Shown here: positions 36,751 to 49,026 of the stretch, piece after piece
Layout of the letters: every line of letters begins with the position of its first letter
Position numbering within the stretch: the first letter of the stretch is position 1
Source: JAXLYE01 sp046351595
GTDB taxonomy: Bacteria; Myxococcota_A; Polyangia; Palsa-1104; JAEUJZ01
Reading direction: 5' to 3'
Assembly (NCBI GenBank): GCA_046351595.1
Contig: JAXLYE010000002.1
Coordinates: 372,001 to 436,000 of the forward strand
Length of the DNA: 64,000 bases
The notes under the pieces: generated by a model
Database searches by the model: none
Told to the model about the DNA's origin: nothing
What the model saw: only the letters and a program-made list of their open reading frames with translations
Translations under genes and position numbers: made by a program

Positions 36751-37626
36751 TCAGCGCGCCGCGGCCGCGGCCTCGGGCGTGCGAGCACCGGCGGCGAGGA
36801 TGGCGCGGACGAAGTCGAGGCCGGTGAGGATGCCCTTGGCGTGGTGGTGGTCGGTGGCGAGCACGCGGCGGGCGCGCGTCGACATGGCGAAGCCGGCGGC
36901 GCGGAACATCGGCGTCGACAGCGGCAGGCACAGCAGCGACTGGCTCATCGCCTCTTCGACCGACGTCGCGGCGGGCAGGTCGCGCGCCTCAAGGGCCTCG
37001 GTCTGCGTGAACACGCCGATCGGCTGGGTGCCGTCCAGCACGACGACGCCGGTGACGCGCGAGCGCTGCAGGTGCCGGACCGCGTCCGCCAGCGCGTCGC
37101 CGCCCTGCACGCTAAGGATCGGCGACGACATGAACGCCTCGATCGGCGTGCCCAGCTTGGCGTCGAGCACCGCGCGCATCAGGTCCTTGGTGCTGGCGAC
37201 GCCGATGGGCCGGCCGAGGTCGCCGTCGGGCCCCGAGACGAAGACGCGGTGGATGCGGCGGTCGACCATGAGCCGGGCCGCCTCGCGCACCGTCGCGGTC
37301 GCCGGCACGCCGAGGATGCGCGGCGTCATCAGGTCCCCGGCGCACATCGCCGGCAGCTCGAGCAGCGACTGCCGGCCCGTGGCGTGCACCAGCGCCCGCG
37401 CCGCACGCAAAAGATCCGAGCGCGAGATCACACCCGCGGCGCGGCCGTCCTTGCCGGTGACGAGCAGGCAGGAGATGTGGCGCTCGCGCATCACGCGGTC
37501 GGCGTCCGCGACCGTGTCGTCGGCGGTCACCGAGACGAGCGAGCGGGACATGTAGTCGGCCACCGGGCGATCGAACGGATCCGCGGCCGTGCTCCCTGTT
37601 GGTGTCGGGTTCGTAGACGTACTCAT
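36751..37626 (-). CDS. Protein with four CBS domains
   Basis: 291 residues made almost entirely of two Bateman modules. CBS1-2 cover about 22-140 (VADYMSRSLVSVTADDTVAD to HRVFVSGPDG) and CBS3-4 cover about 158-280 (FMSSPILSVQGGDALADAVR to ILTGLDFVRAIL). Such modules bind adenine nucleotides and often regulate a partner, but no catalytic domain is attached. The MTPR and MSSP starts of repeats 2 and 3 are typical. Transcribed divergently from the giant kinase gene. Confidence 0.9.
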   Translation of the reverse strand: MSTSTNPTPTGSTAADPFDRPVADYMSRSLVSVTADDTVADADRVMRERHISCLLVTGKDGRAAGVISRSDLLRAARALVHATGRQSLLELPAMCAGDLMTPRILGVPATATVREAARLMVDRRIHRVFVSGPDGDLGRPIGVASTKDLMRAVLDAKLGTPIEAFMSSPILSVQGGDALADAVRHLQRSRVTGVVVLDGTQPIGVFTQTEALEARDLPAATSVEEAMSQSLLCLPLSTPMFRAAGFAMSTRARRVLATDHHHAKGILTGLDFVRAILAAGARTPEAAAAAR

Positions 37627-37854
37627 GTGACTCGTTATACCGCGCGGCGCGCTCGCGGTGTGCGCGGTTGCTCACGTTCGTCGACGAGACGGGCGGCGGG
37701 CGGCGCCGTCCGGGCAGGCAGACAAGGTGGCCCCGGCGACGCCGAGGTGCGCAGGCGGGACCGCGCCCCCGGCAGGCCATCGGTTGCGGCCTCACGGTTT
37801 ACCGGCTTCCATGCTCGACGAGCCGGGCGGTACCATTGCACCCAGGCACGCCCC

Positions 37855-41889
<4,035 letters not shown>

Positions 41890-41965
41890 GCTCCGGCGAT
41901 CGATCCGCAGATCGACCCGGGGCGGTGCCGCACTGGCCGCCCGCGGCCGTGACCGCTGCGCCGGC

Positions 41966-43060
41966 TCAGCCGCTGCGCCAGGCGCGCTGGATCGCGTCGT
42001 GGAGCTGCGGCCGCAGCGCCCGCACCGCCGACTGCGTCGCCGCCGCTTCGGCCGCGGTGCGGACGCAGACGCGGTTGGACAGCAGCACCGCCGCGCCGCG
42101 CTGCTCGAGGTCGAGCCACAGCGAGCAGCCGGTCCAGCCCAGGTGCCCGACCCCGCTGCGCGGCCACAGCGAGCCCGCCGAAGACCGCGACGGGCTGCCG
42201 TCGGTCGGCAGCGGATCCGGGTGGTCCCAGCCCAGCCCCCAGGTGGTCAAAAGGCCCGGCACCTCGACGGTCGCGAAGAACCGCCGCAGCGCCTGGCTGC
42301 GCAGCCCGAGCGCGCGCTGCGCCGGCGTGCCCAGGTCGTGGTAGCCGTCGAGCAGCGCCTGCGCCAGGCGGAAGACGCCGGTCGCGGTGGCGAACAGCCC
42401 GGCGTGCCCGGCGACGCCGAGCATGGCGCGGGCGTTGTCGTCGTGGACCACGCCACGCAGCGGCTCCCGCTCGGGCGACTCGCGGCGCGTCGGCGCGGTG
42501 CGCTCGGCCGGCACCTCGTGGTGCGCCCGGTCGAGCGGCCGGAAGCCGAGCTCGAGCTCCAGCGGCCCGAGCAGCGCCGCGAGCTGCTCGTCGAGCCGCC
42601 GCCCGGCCCGCTGCTCCAGCAGGTCGCCGACGAGGATCGGGCCGAGGTCGCTGTAGACCGCCTGCTGCCCCGCCGGTCCGCGCGGCGCCGCCCGCGCCGC
42701 CTCGACCACCGCCTGCCGCGTCGCCGCCGACGGCTGCACCAGCCAGCCCTGGGCCTGCGCGTGCAGCGGCGGCAGGCACGCGGCGAGCCCGCTGACGTGC
42801 CCCAAGAGCTGCCACAGCCGCGCCCCCGGCAGCACCTCCTCGTCGAGATCGAGCCGCCCCGCCTGCCACGCCGCGAGCGCCAGCAGGCTCGTGCTCAGCG
42901 CCTTGGTCAGCGACGCGACGTCGAACCAGGTCCGGGCGTGCGCGTCCCCGACCGCCAGCTCGAGCTCGAGCGCACCGCGCCCGCAGCACAGCACCGCCGC
43001 CGGGAAGGCGACGCCGGCCGCGCCCGCGAGCCGCTCCGCCGCCTCGGCCAGGCCGCTCAC
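41966..43060 (-). CDS. Serine hydrolase, beta-lactamase/transpeptidase family
   Basis: 364 residues from a GTG overlapping the upstream stop by 4 bp. The catalytic S-x-x-K is SLTK in FDVASLTKALSTSLLALAA (about residue 44), the second motif is YSDLG (Y-x-N variant with Asp), and a HLGWTG segment replaces HTG. The family includes class C beta-lactamases, DD-peptidases and esterases; the replaced motifs leave the substrate open. No signal peptide is evident. Last gene of the five-gene dtd operon. Confidence 0.85.
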   Translation of the reverse strand: MSGLAEAAERLAGAAGVAFPAAVLCCGRGALELELAVGDAHARTWFDVASLTKALSTSLLALAAWQAGRLDLDEEVLPGARLWQLLGHVSGLAACLPPLHAQAQGWLVQPSAATRQAVVEAARAAPRGPAGQQAVYSDLGPILVGDLLEQRAGRRLDEQLAALLGPLELELGFRPLDRAHHEVPAERTAPTRRESPEREPLRGVVHDDNARAMLGVAGHAGLFATATGVFRLAQALLDGYHDLGTPAQRALGLRSQALRRFFATVEVPGLLTTWGLGWDHPDPLPTDGSPSRSSAGSLWPRSGVGHLGWTGCSLWLDLEQRGAAVLLSNRVCVRTAAEAAATQSAVRALRPQLHDAIQRAWRSG

Positions 43061-44220
43061 GGCGCCCCGGCGTCCGCGCTGCCGCCGTCGGATCCCTCGG
43101 CGTCCACGGTCGGCTGCCGCGCCAGCGCCACGCCGAGCTGCACCTCGCGCAGCGACAAGAGCAGCAGCGCCCGCCCGCCGTGCTCGGTCACCGACGGCGA
43201 GCCGGCGCTGTTCTGGAGCCCCGCGAGCAGCGGCGCGTCCACTGCCAGGAACGGATCGCCCGGCCCGCCGCCGCTGTACGACGAGGCCGCGACCAGCGCC
43301 GACTTGCCGCCGCCGCTGGCCTGCGCGTACAGGTCGAAGCGCGCCCGCCCCGCCGGCGTGAGCACCCGCCGCACCGACAGCCCGTCGAGCCGCTCGGCCG
43401 GCGCCGCGCCGCGCTTGCCCGGGTTCACGGTGCAGGCGCTCGCCCACAGCAGCGGCGCGCTGATGCGCAGCGCGAGCGCCGCCCGCGGATCCGAGAGCCG
43501 CGCCCGCACCTCCCCGAGCTCCGCCTCGGCGAACTGCACCCGCAGGCTGTCGACGGTGTAATAGAGCCGCAGCCGCGTCCCCGCGCGCACCGGGCTGACC
43601 CGCCCCAGGCTCACCGGACCCGGCGCCGGCCCCGGCGACTCGGCGCCCCCGGCCAGCACCGCCGCCGCGATCAGCGGCCGCTCCACCGTGCGCTTGACCA
43701 GCGACCCGTCCGCGAGCCGCTCCGCCACCCCGACCGAGCCGTCCTCGCCCTGATAGAACAGCAGCGTCGGCTCTCCCGCCTCGCCCGGCAGCCAGGCCGG
43801 CCCGCTGAGCCCCCGGCCCTCCCAGGGCGCGGTCGGCGCTAGCACCGAGTCCAGGCTGCCCGCCTGATCCGGCTGGCCGAGCTGCTCGATCGTTCCACGG
43901 AACAGCAGCGAGCTCGCGGCCTCGTTGCGCGGCGCCATGCGGCCCCACAGCGTCAGCGCGCCGACGCCGGCCGGGGTCGGATCGGCGACCGGCTGGTCGA
44001 CGTCCCAGCCCGGGCGGGAGAGGGCCAGCGGCGCCTCCGGGGTGAGGAGCGCGAAGCCGCGCAGGGCTGTCATCGGCCATGTCTCGGGCAAGGGTTTTGC
44101 GGTCCCCTGCGACCCGCAGCCCGTCGCAAACAGGGCCAGACAAAGGAAGGAACCGCTCAGGTTCCTCCCTTTGGTATCGAGCGCACCGTGGAAGTCCTCG
44201 CCAGAGCTCAGAAGACCCAT
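43057..44220 (-). CDS. Lipoprotein with hairpin in its leader codons
   Basis: 387 residues. Signal sequence SFLCLALFATGC (Cys35) after a long polar N-terminus. The mature part is beta-rich (VGALTLWGRM, LLFYQGEDGSVGVAERL, LRLYYTVDS) in a pattern suggesting a beta-propeller or sandwich; no family recognised. The signal-sequence codons include one copy of the 31-nt hairpin repeat (44141-44171), encoding KGRNLSGSF. Overlaps the FadL gene upstream by 13 bp and the hydrolase downstream by 4 bp. Confidence 0.75.
   Translation of the reverse strand: MGLLSSGEDFHGALDTKGRNLSGSFLCLALFATGCGSQGTAKPLPETWPMTALRGFALLTPEAPLALSRPGWDVDQPVADPTPAGVGALTLWGRMAPRNEAASSLLFRGTIEQLGQPDQAGSLDSVLAPTAPWEGRGLSGPAWLPGEAGEPTLLFYQGEDGSVGVAERLADGSLVKRTVERPLIAAAVLAGGAESPGPAPGPVSLGRVSPVRAGTRLRLYYTVDSLRVQFAEAELGEVRARLSDPRAALALRISAPLLWASACTVNPGKRGAAPAERLDGLSVRRVLTPAGRARFDLYAQASGGGKSALVAASSYSGGGPGDPFLAVDAPLLAGLQNSAGSPSVTEHGGRALLLLSLREVQLGVALARQPTVDAEGSDGGSADAGAP
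44141..44171. repeat. 31-nt hairpin repeat, copy A
   Basis: Arms of 13 nt (AAAGGAAGGAACC and GGTTCCTCCCTTT) around a GCTCA loop, with one mismatched pair. It is near-identical to copy B at 48988-49018, differing in one arm base. It lies within the first codons of the lipoprotein gene, about 37 bp downstream of the upstream gene's stop. Confidence 0.85.
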
Positions 44221-45578
44221 CTCGTCTGCCCTCCCACCTGCCAGACCACCCCCCCGACGGTAAAGTCCCCCACCGCCGAACGCGGATCCGCCTTCAAGAA
44301 GGTCCGCCGGGGTAGCACTGTCCCCGCAAAAAAGACATCCAAGGACACCGGCCCCGGCAGCACCTGCCCCAGCCGGCGCAGCTCCACGCCGAGCCCGGCG
44401 CTCACCGTGTGCTTGTCGGCATCGCCGAACGAAGACTCGCCCAGCTGCGCCGGCACCGGCGAGGCCTCGTAGCGGTAGCCGCCGCGCACGTCCAGCGCCA
44501 GCCGCCCGCCGGCCGCCCCCTCGATGACCCGCGCCTCCAGGCCCACCGCCGGGATCAGCAGATCGAAGAACCCGGGGTCGGGGTAGGGCTTGGGCTGCGG
44601 GATCTCGACCGCGTTGCCCAGCTCGCCGATGTCCAGATCCAGATTGAACGTCGAGGCTGGCGGCGGCTGCTCCCGCCAGCGCGCGTACGTCAGGTCAAAT
44701 GACAGGAGCACGCGCCGCCAGCGCCCGGCCAGCCCGAGCACCAGCTGCCAGGGCTGGAACAGGTCGACCGAGAACGCGGTCTCGCGCAGCTTGCCGTTGA
44801 GCAGCAGCGGCGGGCGGCCCGGATCCTGGACGTCGGCGTTGATGTCGAAGCGCTGCACCAGATCGAGCAGGAAACGGTGCCTGTAGACTAGCGCCACGCT
44901 GAGGTTCTCGGTCACCTCCCACAGCGCGCCGACCTGGGGGTAGCGCACCGCGAACAGGTCCTGCGAGATCGCGGACTCGAGCTGGCTCTGCTGCGGGTCG
45001 CTGACCGCCAGCGTGCCGCGCAGCTGCGCCGTGCCGTCCGAGCGCGACATGAAGGCCAGGCCGCCGCCGACGTACAGCCCGGGCACGATGCGCAGCGCCA
45101 GGTTGGCGGCCAGGTACAGGCGCTGCGTGCGGTTGTCGTACAGCGCAAGGCGCGGCCGGTCGTGCTGCAGCACGTGGATGCGCGTGACGTGCAGGTCGGG
45201 CAGGAACAGCTGCACGCCGATGGCGAAGCGCACGCTGCGGATCTGGCCCGGCAGCACCAGCCCCGCCGCCAGGCCGCTCGTATTGAAGAGCTCCTGCCGC
45301 GTGCCCGAGACGTCGAGCTCGGGCAGCGCCGCCTGGTAGCCGAGATCGATGCGCAGGCCGGGCGCGCGGGCGAGGCCGGCGGGGTTGTAGTAGCTGGCGG
45401 CGCTGTCGTCGGCGACCGCGGCATAGGCGTTGCCCAGCGCCGGCGCGCGCGCGCCCCAGCCGAAGGCGTCGATGGGGTTGGCGCGCGCCGCGGTCACGCT
45501 GCCGAGCACGGACAGCGCCACGGCGGCGACCGCGCGCGCGCGGCGGGTCTTTGTGGGAGCCGGCTTTTGCGCGCTCAC
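44208..45578 (-). CDS. FadL/OmpP1-like outer-membrane porin (second)
   Basis: 456 residues from GTG at 45578. Signal peptide ending TAARAN, then the FadL hallmark WGARAPALGNAYAAVADD with SYYNPAG. Alternating aromatic strands follow, ending with the terminal Phe expected for outer-membrane barrels (RWVF). FadL proteins admit fatty acids and other hydrophobic substrates. It overlaps the other FadL gene by 4 bp, so two related porins are made from one mRNA. Confidence 0.88.
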   Translation of the reverse strand: MSAQKPAPTKTRRARAVAAVALSVLGSVTAARANPIDAFGWGARAPALGNAYAAVADDSAASYYNPAGLARAPGLRIDLGYQAALPELDVSGTRQELFNTSGLAAGLVLPGQIRSVRFAIGVQLFLPDLHVTRIHVLQHDRPRLALYDNRTQRLYLAANLALRIVPGLYVGGGLAFMSRSDGTAQLRGTLAVSDPQQSQLESAISQDLFAVRYPQVGALWEVTENLSVALVYRHRFLLDLVQRFDINADVQDPGRPPLLLNGKLRETAFSVDLFQPWQLVLGLAGRWRRVLLSFDLTYARWREQPPPASTFNLDLDIGELGNAVEIPQPKPYPDPGFFDLLIPAVGLEARVIEGAAGGRLALDVRGGYRYEASPVPAQLGESSFGDADKHTVSAGLGVELRRLGQVLPGPVSLDVFFAGTVLPRRTFLKADPRSAVGDFTVGGVVWQVGGQTRWVF

Positions 45579-46810
45579 AGGTCGACTCCGATCGTGGCGC
45601 CGCCGACGCCGAAGGCGCCGCCCAGGCGCTCGCTGTGGGCGAGCAGCTGCGCCTGCACGTAGACCCCGAACGACAGCGGCACGCCGCCGCGCAGCGACAG
45701 CCCCGCGCCCGCCGACAGCACGTGGCGGCTCGCGTCGAGCAGGTTCTTGGCGTAGGTCTCGGGCGGCGGCGACGGCGCCGGGCTCCACTCGAAGCCGTAG
45801 CCGCCGCGCAGCGACAGCGACAGGCGGGCCCGCTCGAGCGCCGTCCACTCCGCCGCCACGCGCGGCACCGCGGTGTCGTGGAACCCGGGCGCCGGCAGCG
45901 CCAGCGAGCCGTCCGAGGCGCGCTCGATGGGGTAGGGGAAGCGCGACCAGCCCTTCCACAAGAGCTGCGCCGCGAGCATCAGCCGGGGCGTCGGCCGCAA
46001 GGCGACCTCGCCGGCCAGCTGCTGCGGGTCGTACTGCGCGGTGCCGGCGAAGTACAGCGTCGGCAGCGACAGCGGCAACAGGTCCCCGAGCCGGGTGTGC
46101 ACGGCGATGCGGTAGGTCGAGCGCGACTCGCCGCGGTAGGTGAGGCCCAGCGCCACCCGCCCGGCCGGGCTCTGCCAGCGCAGCCCGACGATCGGCGCGT
46201 AGTCCACGGTCAGCTGCTGCTCGGACGACGAGGTGATGCGGCCGACGCCGTCCGCGGCGATGTCGATGCTGCCGACCAGCGCCGCCAGCGCGAGCACGCC
46301 GCCGCCGATCGACAGCCCCGCCGGCAGCCGCAGCCCGGCGCCGAGCAGCACCGACACGATCTGCGTCCGCGTGTCGAGCAGCGCCGCACGCGGCACGTCC
46401 GGGAACGGCACGCGCACCCGGTTGACGACGGCAAAGGGCAAATACAGCCCGAGCCCGATGCCCAGCCGGTCGCGCATCACGCCGCCGAGCGGGATGCCGG
46501 TGCTGCCGCCGAGCAGGAGGCCCGCGGTGTCCTCGACCGGGTAGTCCTTGTCGTCGAGCTTGAGGTGGTAGCCGCCGTAGACCGCGCCGAGCACGAAGCG
46601 GCGCTTGGTGCCGCCCAGGCCCGCCGGGTTGTAGTAGGCGGCCTCGTAGTCGCTGGCGGTGGCGACGGCGGCGCCGCCCAGGGCCGCGGCCCGGGTCCCG
46701 AGCCCGACCAGGTCCGGCAGCGAGGCGCGCGCCTGCGGCACGAGGCCGAGCAGCGCCAGCGTCAGCCCGCCGAACACGGCGCGGGCGCTCGGTTGCGACG
46801 GGCGGGGCAT
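45575..46810 (-). CDS. FadL/OmpP1-like outer-membrane porin (first)
   Basis: 411 residues from the ATG at 46810, which overlaps the dtd stop (ATGA). Signal peptide to about residue 30 (LTLALLGLVPQARAS), then GLGTRAAALGGAAVATASD and AAYYNPAGLGG, the N-terminal FadL signature. Many amphipathic strands follow. Sequence identity to its neighbour is low outside the signature, so they are divergent paralogues or fill different roles. Confidence 0.88.
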   Translation of the reverse strand: MPRPSQPSARAVFGGLTLALLGLVPQARASLPDLVGLGTRAAALGGAAVATASDYEAAYYNPAGLGGTKRRFVLGAVYGGYHLKLDDKDYPVEDTAGLLLGGSTGIPLGGVMRDRLGIGLGLYLPFAVVNRVRVPFPDVPRAALLDTRTQIVSVLLGAGLRLPAGLSIGGGVLALAALVGSIDIAADGVGRITSSSEQQLTVDYAPIVGLRWQSPAGRVALGLTYRGESRSTYRIAVHTRLGDLLPLSLPTLYFAGTAQYDPQQLAGEVALRPTPRLMLAAQLLWKGWSRFPYPIERASDGSLALPAPGFHDTAVPRVAAEWTALERARLSLSLRGGYGFEWSPAPSPPPETYAKNLLDASRHVLSAGAGLSLRGGVPLSFGVYVQAQLLAHSERLGGAFGVGGATIGVDL

Positions 46811-47325
46811 CAGGCAGCTCCTTGCTTGGGCGGCGGCGCGGTAGGAGGAGGCGGCGGCTTGCGGCCCTCGCGCGAGTCGAGCCACAGCGTGACCGGCCCG
46901 TCGTTGACAAGCTCGACCGCCATCATCGCGCCGAAGCGCCCGGTCTCGACGGGGTGACCGGCCTCGCGCAGCGCCTGCACGAGGCGCTCGTACAGCGGGA
47001 TCGCCTGGGCCGGCGGCATCGCCTGCACGAACGAGGGGCGCCGCCCCTTGCTGGTGTCGGCGTACAGCGTGAACTGGCTGATGACGAGCAGCGCCCCGCC
47101 GACGTCACGCAGGTTGCGGTTGATGTTGGGGCCCTTGGGGTCCGCGTCCGGGAAGACGCGCAGGCCGGCGAGCTTGTCGGCCATCCACGCGACGTCGGAC
47201 TCGTCGTCGCCCTGGCCGATGCCCAGGAGCACGCACAGGCCGGTGCGGATCCGGCCCAGGACCTGGCCCTGGTTTTCGACGTCGCGGACTTCGGCGCGGG
47301 AGACTCGTTGGACTACGGCGCGCAT
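46810..47325 (-). CDS. dtd: D-aminoacyl-tRNA deacylase
   Basis: Removes D-amino acids, and glycine from tRNA-Ala, for translation quality control. 171 residues: MRAVVQRVSRAEV start, SQFTLYAD (83-90) and NDGPVT (141-146) with the cross-subunit Gly-Pro motif that selects against L-residues. A Pro-rich tail of about 20 residues (PPPPPTAPPP) extends past the normal end of about 150. First gene of the operon with two FadL porins, a lipoprotein and a serine hydrolase. Confidence 0.95.
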   Translation of the reverse strand: MRAVVQRVSRAEVRDVENQGQVLGRIRTGLCVLLGIGQGDDESDVAWMADKLAGLRVFPDADPKGPNINRNLRDVGGALLVISQFTLYADTSKGRRPSFVQAMPPAQAIPLYERLVQALREAGHPVETGRFGAMMAVELVNDGPVTLWLDSREGRKPPPPPTAPPPKQGAA

Positions 47326-47452
47326 GGGGGGGCCGTAGCACGGCGGCGGCGTGGTCGTAAAGCTTGGGCGAAGCGGGCGCTCTGCTGGAACCGTTTCGAG
47401 GAAGGAACCTGCGGGGCCTCGCGCGATCCCGCCGCCTTACCGCGCTTCGCGC

Positions 47453-48331
47453 CTACCGATCCCGGCGCTGCTCGTCCTCGAGCGAGTCGATCGCCTTGTC
47501 GGCCTGCTCGCGCTGCTTGCGCAGCGCCTCGATCTGCTCGGCGCGGACGCGGCGCCGGGAGTCGGCCTGCGCCTCGGCCGCGGCCTCGGCCTGCAGCGCG
47601 GCCAGGGCCTCCTTGGCATCGACCAGGGCGCGCTCACAGGTGGCGACCGTGGCCTCGGCGTTCGTCAGGGTCGTCAGGGCTGCGCGGCGGCGGCGGCGCT
47701 GCTCGGTCAGGAGGAACAGCCCCTTGGCCTCGCTCGGCTCGCCCGTGCTCGCGGCCTGCTTGCGCGCCTCGCCGAGCAGCTGCTGGAACAGCCCGTTGAT
47801 CTTCTTGATCAGCGGCGCCTGGATCAGGCTGCGGAAGTTGGTCAGCTCGCTCTCGGCCTTGGTCAGCGCGGCCTCCGCGTCGTCCGCCGCCTTCAGGCCG
47901 GCCTCGACCTTGGGCGCCATCGCCTGCACGAGCGGCCCGATGTGCGCCTTCAGGTAAGGGGGCCAGTGCCTCATTCCTTCGAGCTGCGATCCGAGCAGCC
48001 CTTGCGAGAAGCGGCTCGGCGAATCGTCGCCGAACAGGTCGCTCGAGAACTCGCGGAACCCGCCGTAGGTCCGGCCGGCGTTGACCGTGTCCGTGACCAG
48101 GTCGTCGAGCAGCGCGTCGGCGATGTGGACCACGGTCTCGGCGTCATCGACGGCGTCGCTCAGCTTGAGCTCGGCCGCGATGACGGTGTCGATGTTCTTG
48201 CTCTCGGCCTCCAGCAGCGTGACCCAGGCCCCGCCCCAGCTCCGCTGCTTCATCCGCTGCACCGTGTAGCGCACATTCCGCCGCAGCTTGGTCAGAGAAA
48301 AGTTCAGCTCAAAAGTCGGCGCACCACTCAT
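47453..48331 (-). CDS. Coiled-coil protein of unknown function
   Basis: 292 residues from the ATG at 48331, preceded by AGGAGG. No signal peptide or membrane helix. The first half has an alpha-rich globular look (FELNFSLTKLRRNVRYTVQR, EFSSDLFGDD), the second half is a long coiled coil of about 120 residues rich in Ala, Glu, Arg. Family not recognised. It lies next to the repeat and hairpin island, reading away from it. Confidence 0.75.
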   Translation of the reverse strand: MSGAPTFELNFSLTKLRRNVRYTVQRMKQRSWGGAWVTLLEAESKNIDTVIAAELKLSDAVDDAETVVHIADALLDDLVTDTVNAGRTYGGFREFSSDLFGDDSPSRFSQGLLGSQLEGMRHWPPYLKAHIGPLVQAMAPKVEAGLKAADDAEAALTKAESELTNFRSLIQAPLIKKINGLFQQLLGEARKQAASTGEPSEAKGLFLLTEQRRRRRAALTTLTNAEATVATCERALVDAKEALAALQAEAAAEAQADSRRRVRAEQIEALRKQREQADKAIDSLEDEQRRDR

Positions 48332-48483
48332 AGGGAACCTCCTGAGGAATTGGACGCTCGTGTCTAGCACTGAAAATTGACCCGGCAACCCAATCCTAAA
48401 AAATAATCGACCCGGCCATAAAAAGACCGGCCACCACCCCAAGGCCAAAGGGCACCATCCCGCTCCGGCTGGAAGGCCGCCGG

Positions 48484-48855
48484 ATGCCCACGGACAGTGT
48501 CCGGCCGTGGTCAGGAGGCCGCCCAGAGCGCGCGGACAGTGTCCGGCCGTGGTCAGGAGGTCGCCCAGAGCGCGCGGACAGTGTCCGGCCGTGGTCAGGA
48601 GGTCGCCGGAAACCAGTGGACGAAGTCCGGCCGTGGTCAGGAGGCCGCCAAGCGCCCGCGGACGAGGTCCCGCAGCGGTCAGGAGGTCGCCGGAAACCAG
48701 CGGACGAAGTCCGGCAGCGGTCAGGAGGTCGCCAAGAGCCAGCGGACGAAGTCCAGCCGACGTCAGGAGCCCGCCAACCTCAGCTCAACCCGCTCCGCCC
48801 CTCCGCAAAGCCCCCAAGCCCCCAACCCCCGCGAGCGAAGCAAAGCGGCGCATGA
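48484..48855 (+). CDS. Possible repeat-encoded protein (doubtful)
   Basis: A 123-codon ATG frame running through the 42-bp tandem array encodes a 14-residue repeat of the type SVRPWSGGR. All three forward frames are open through the array, because the 42-bp unit lacks stops and is divisible by three, so openness is no evidence of coding. GGAAGG precedes the ATG. Likely not a gene. Confidence 0.15.
   Translation: MPTDSVRPWSGGRPERADSVRPWSGGRPERADSVRPWSGGRRKPVDEVRPWSGGRQAPADEVPQRSGGRRKPADEVRQRSGGRQEPADEVQPTSGARQPQLNPLRPSAKPPSPQPPRAKQSGA
48491..48784. repeat. Seven tandem 42-bp repeats with a conserved dyad
   Basis: Units start at 48491, 48533, 48575, 48617, 48659, 48701 and 48743, exactly 42 bp apart with no spacers. 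Each opens with a dyad: CGGACA-G-TGTCCG in units 1-3, and GGAC-n3-GTCC in 4-7, so the central bases vary but both arms are kept. The dyad is followed in every unit by a conserved gtcaggag block (AGGAGG in six of seven). Confidence 0.95.
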
Positions 48856-49026
48856 CGCCCGGGCTACCCCTCTCGTTCCCGAGAGGGGGCTGGGGGGAGA
48901 GCAACCCCCTCGAAGGGGGGCTGGGGGGGTGGACCCATCCAGGGTCTACACCCCTCCATACAGCTCCCTCGAAGGGAAGAGGGTTCCAAAGGGAGGAACC
49001 GCTCAGGTTCCTCCCTTTCTACCCCC
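48785..49026. other. Cluster of hairpins downstream of the array
   Basis: Four perfect stem-loops: 48867-48888 (CCCCTCTCG, TTCC loop), 48905-48919 (CCCCCT-CGA-AGGGGG), 48965-48977 (TCCCT-CGA-AGGGA) and 48988-49018. Two share a YCCCT-CGA-AGGGR plan. No gene fits here. They lie at the 3' end of a minus-strand TPR gene and may serve it as terminators. Confidence 0.8.
48988..49018. repeat. 31-nt hairpin repeat, copy B
   Basis: Perfect 13-bp arms (AAAGGGAGGAACC and GGTTCCTCCCTTT) with the loop GCTCA; near-identical to copy A at 44141-44171. It ends 8 bp from the stop of the TPR gene, where it could terminate transcription. Confidence 0.9.

Noticed and set aside
36538..37854. 5' extension of the giant kinase frame back to 36538
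   Set aside because: It would overlap the whole divergent CBS gene and adds only Arg/Gly-rich sequence.
48491..48784. CRISPR array
   Set aside because: Units are directly adjacent without unique spacers and no cas gene is nearby.
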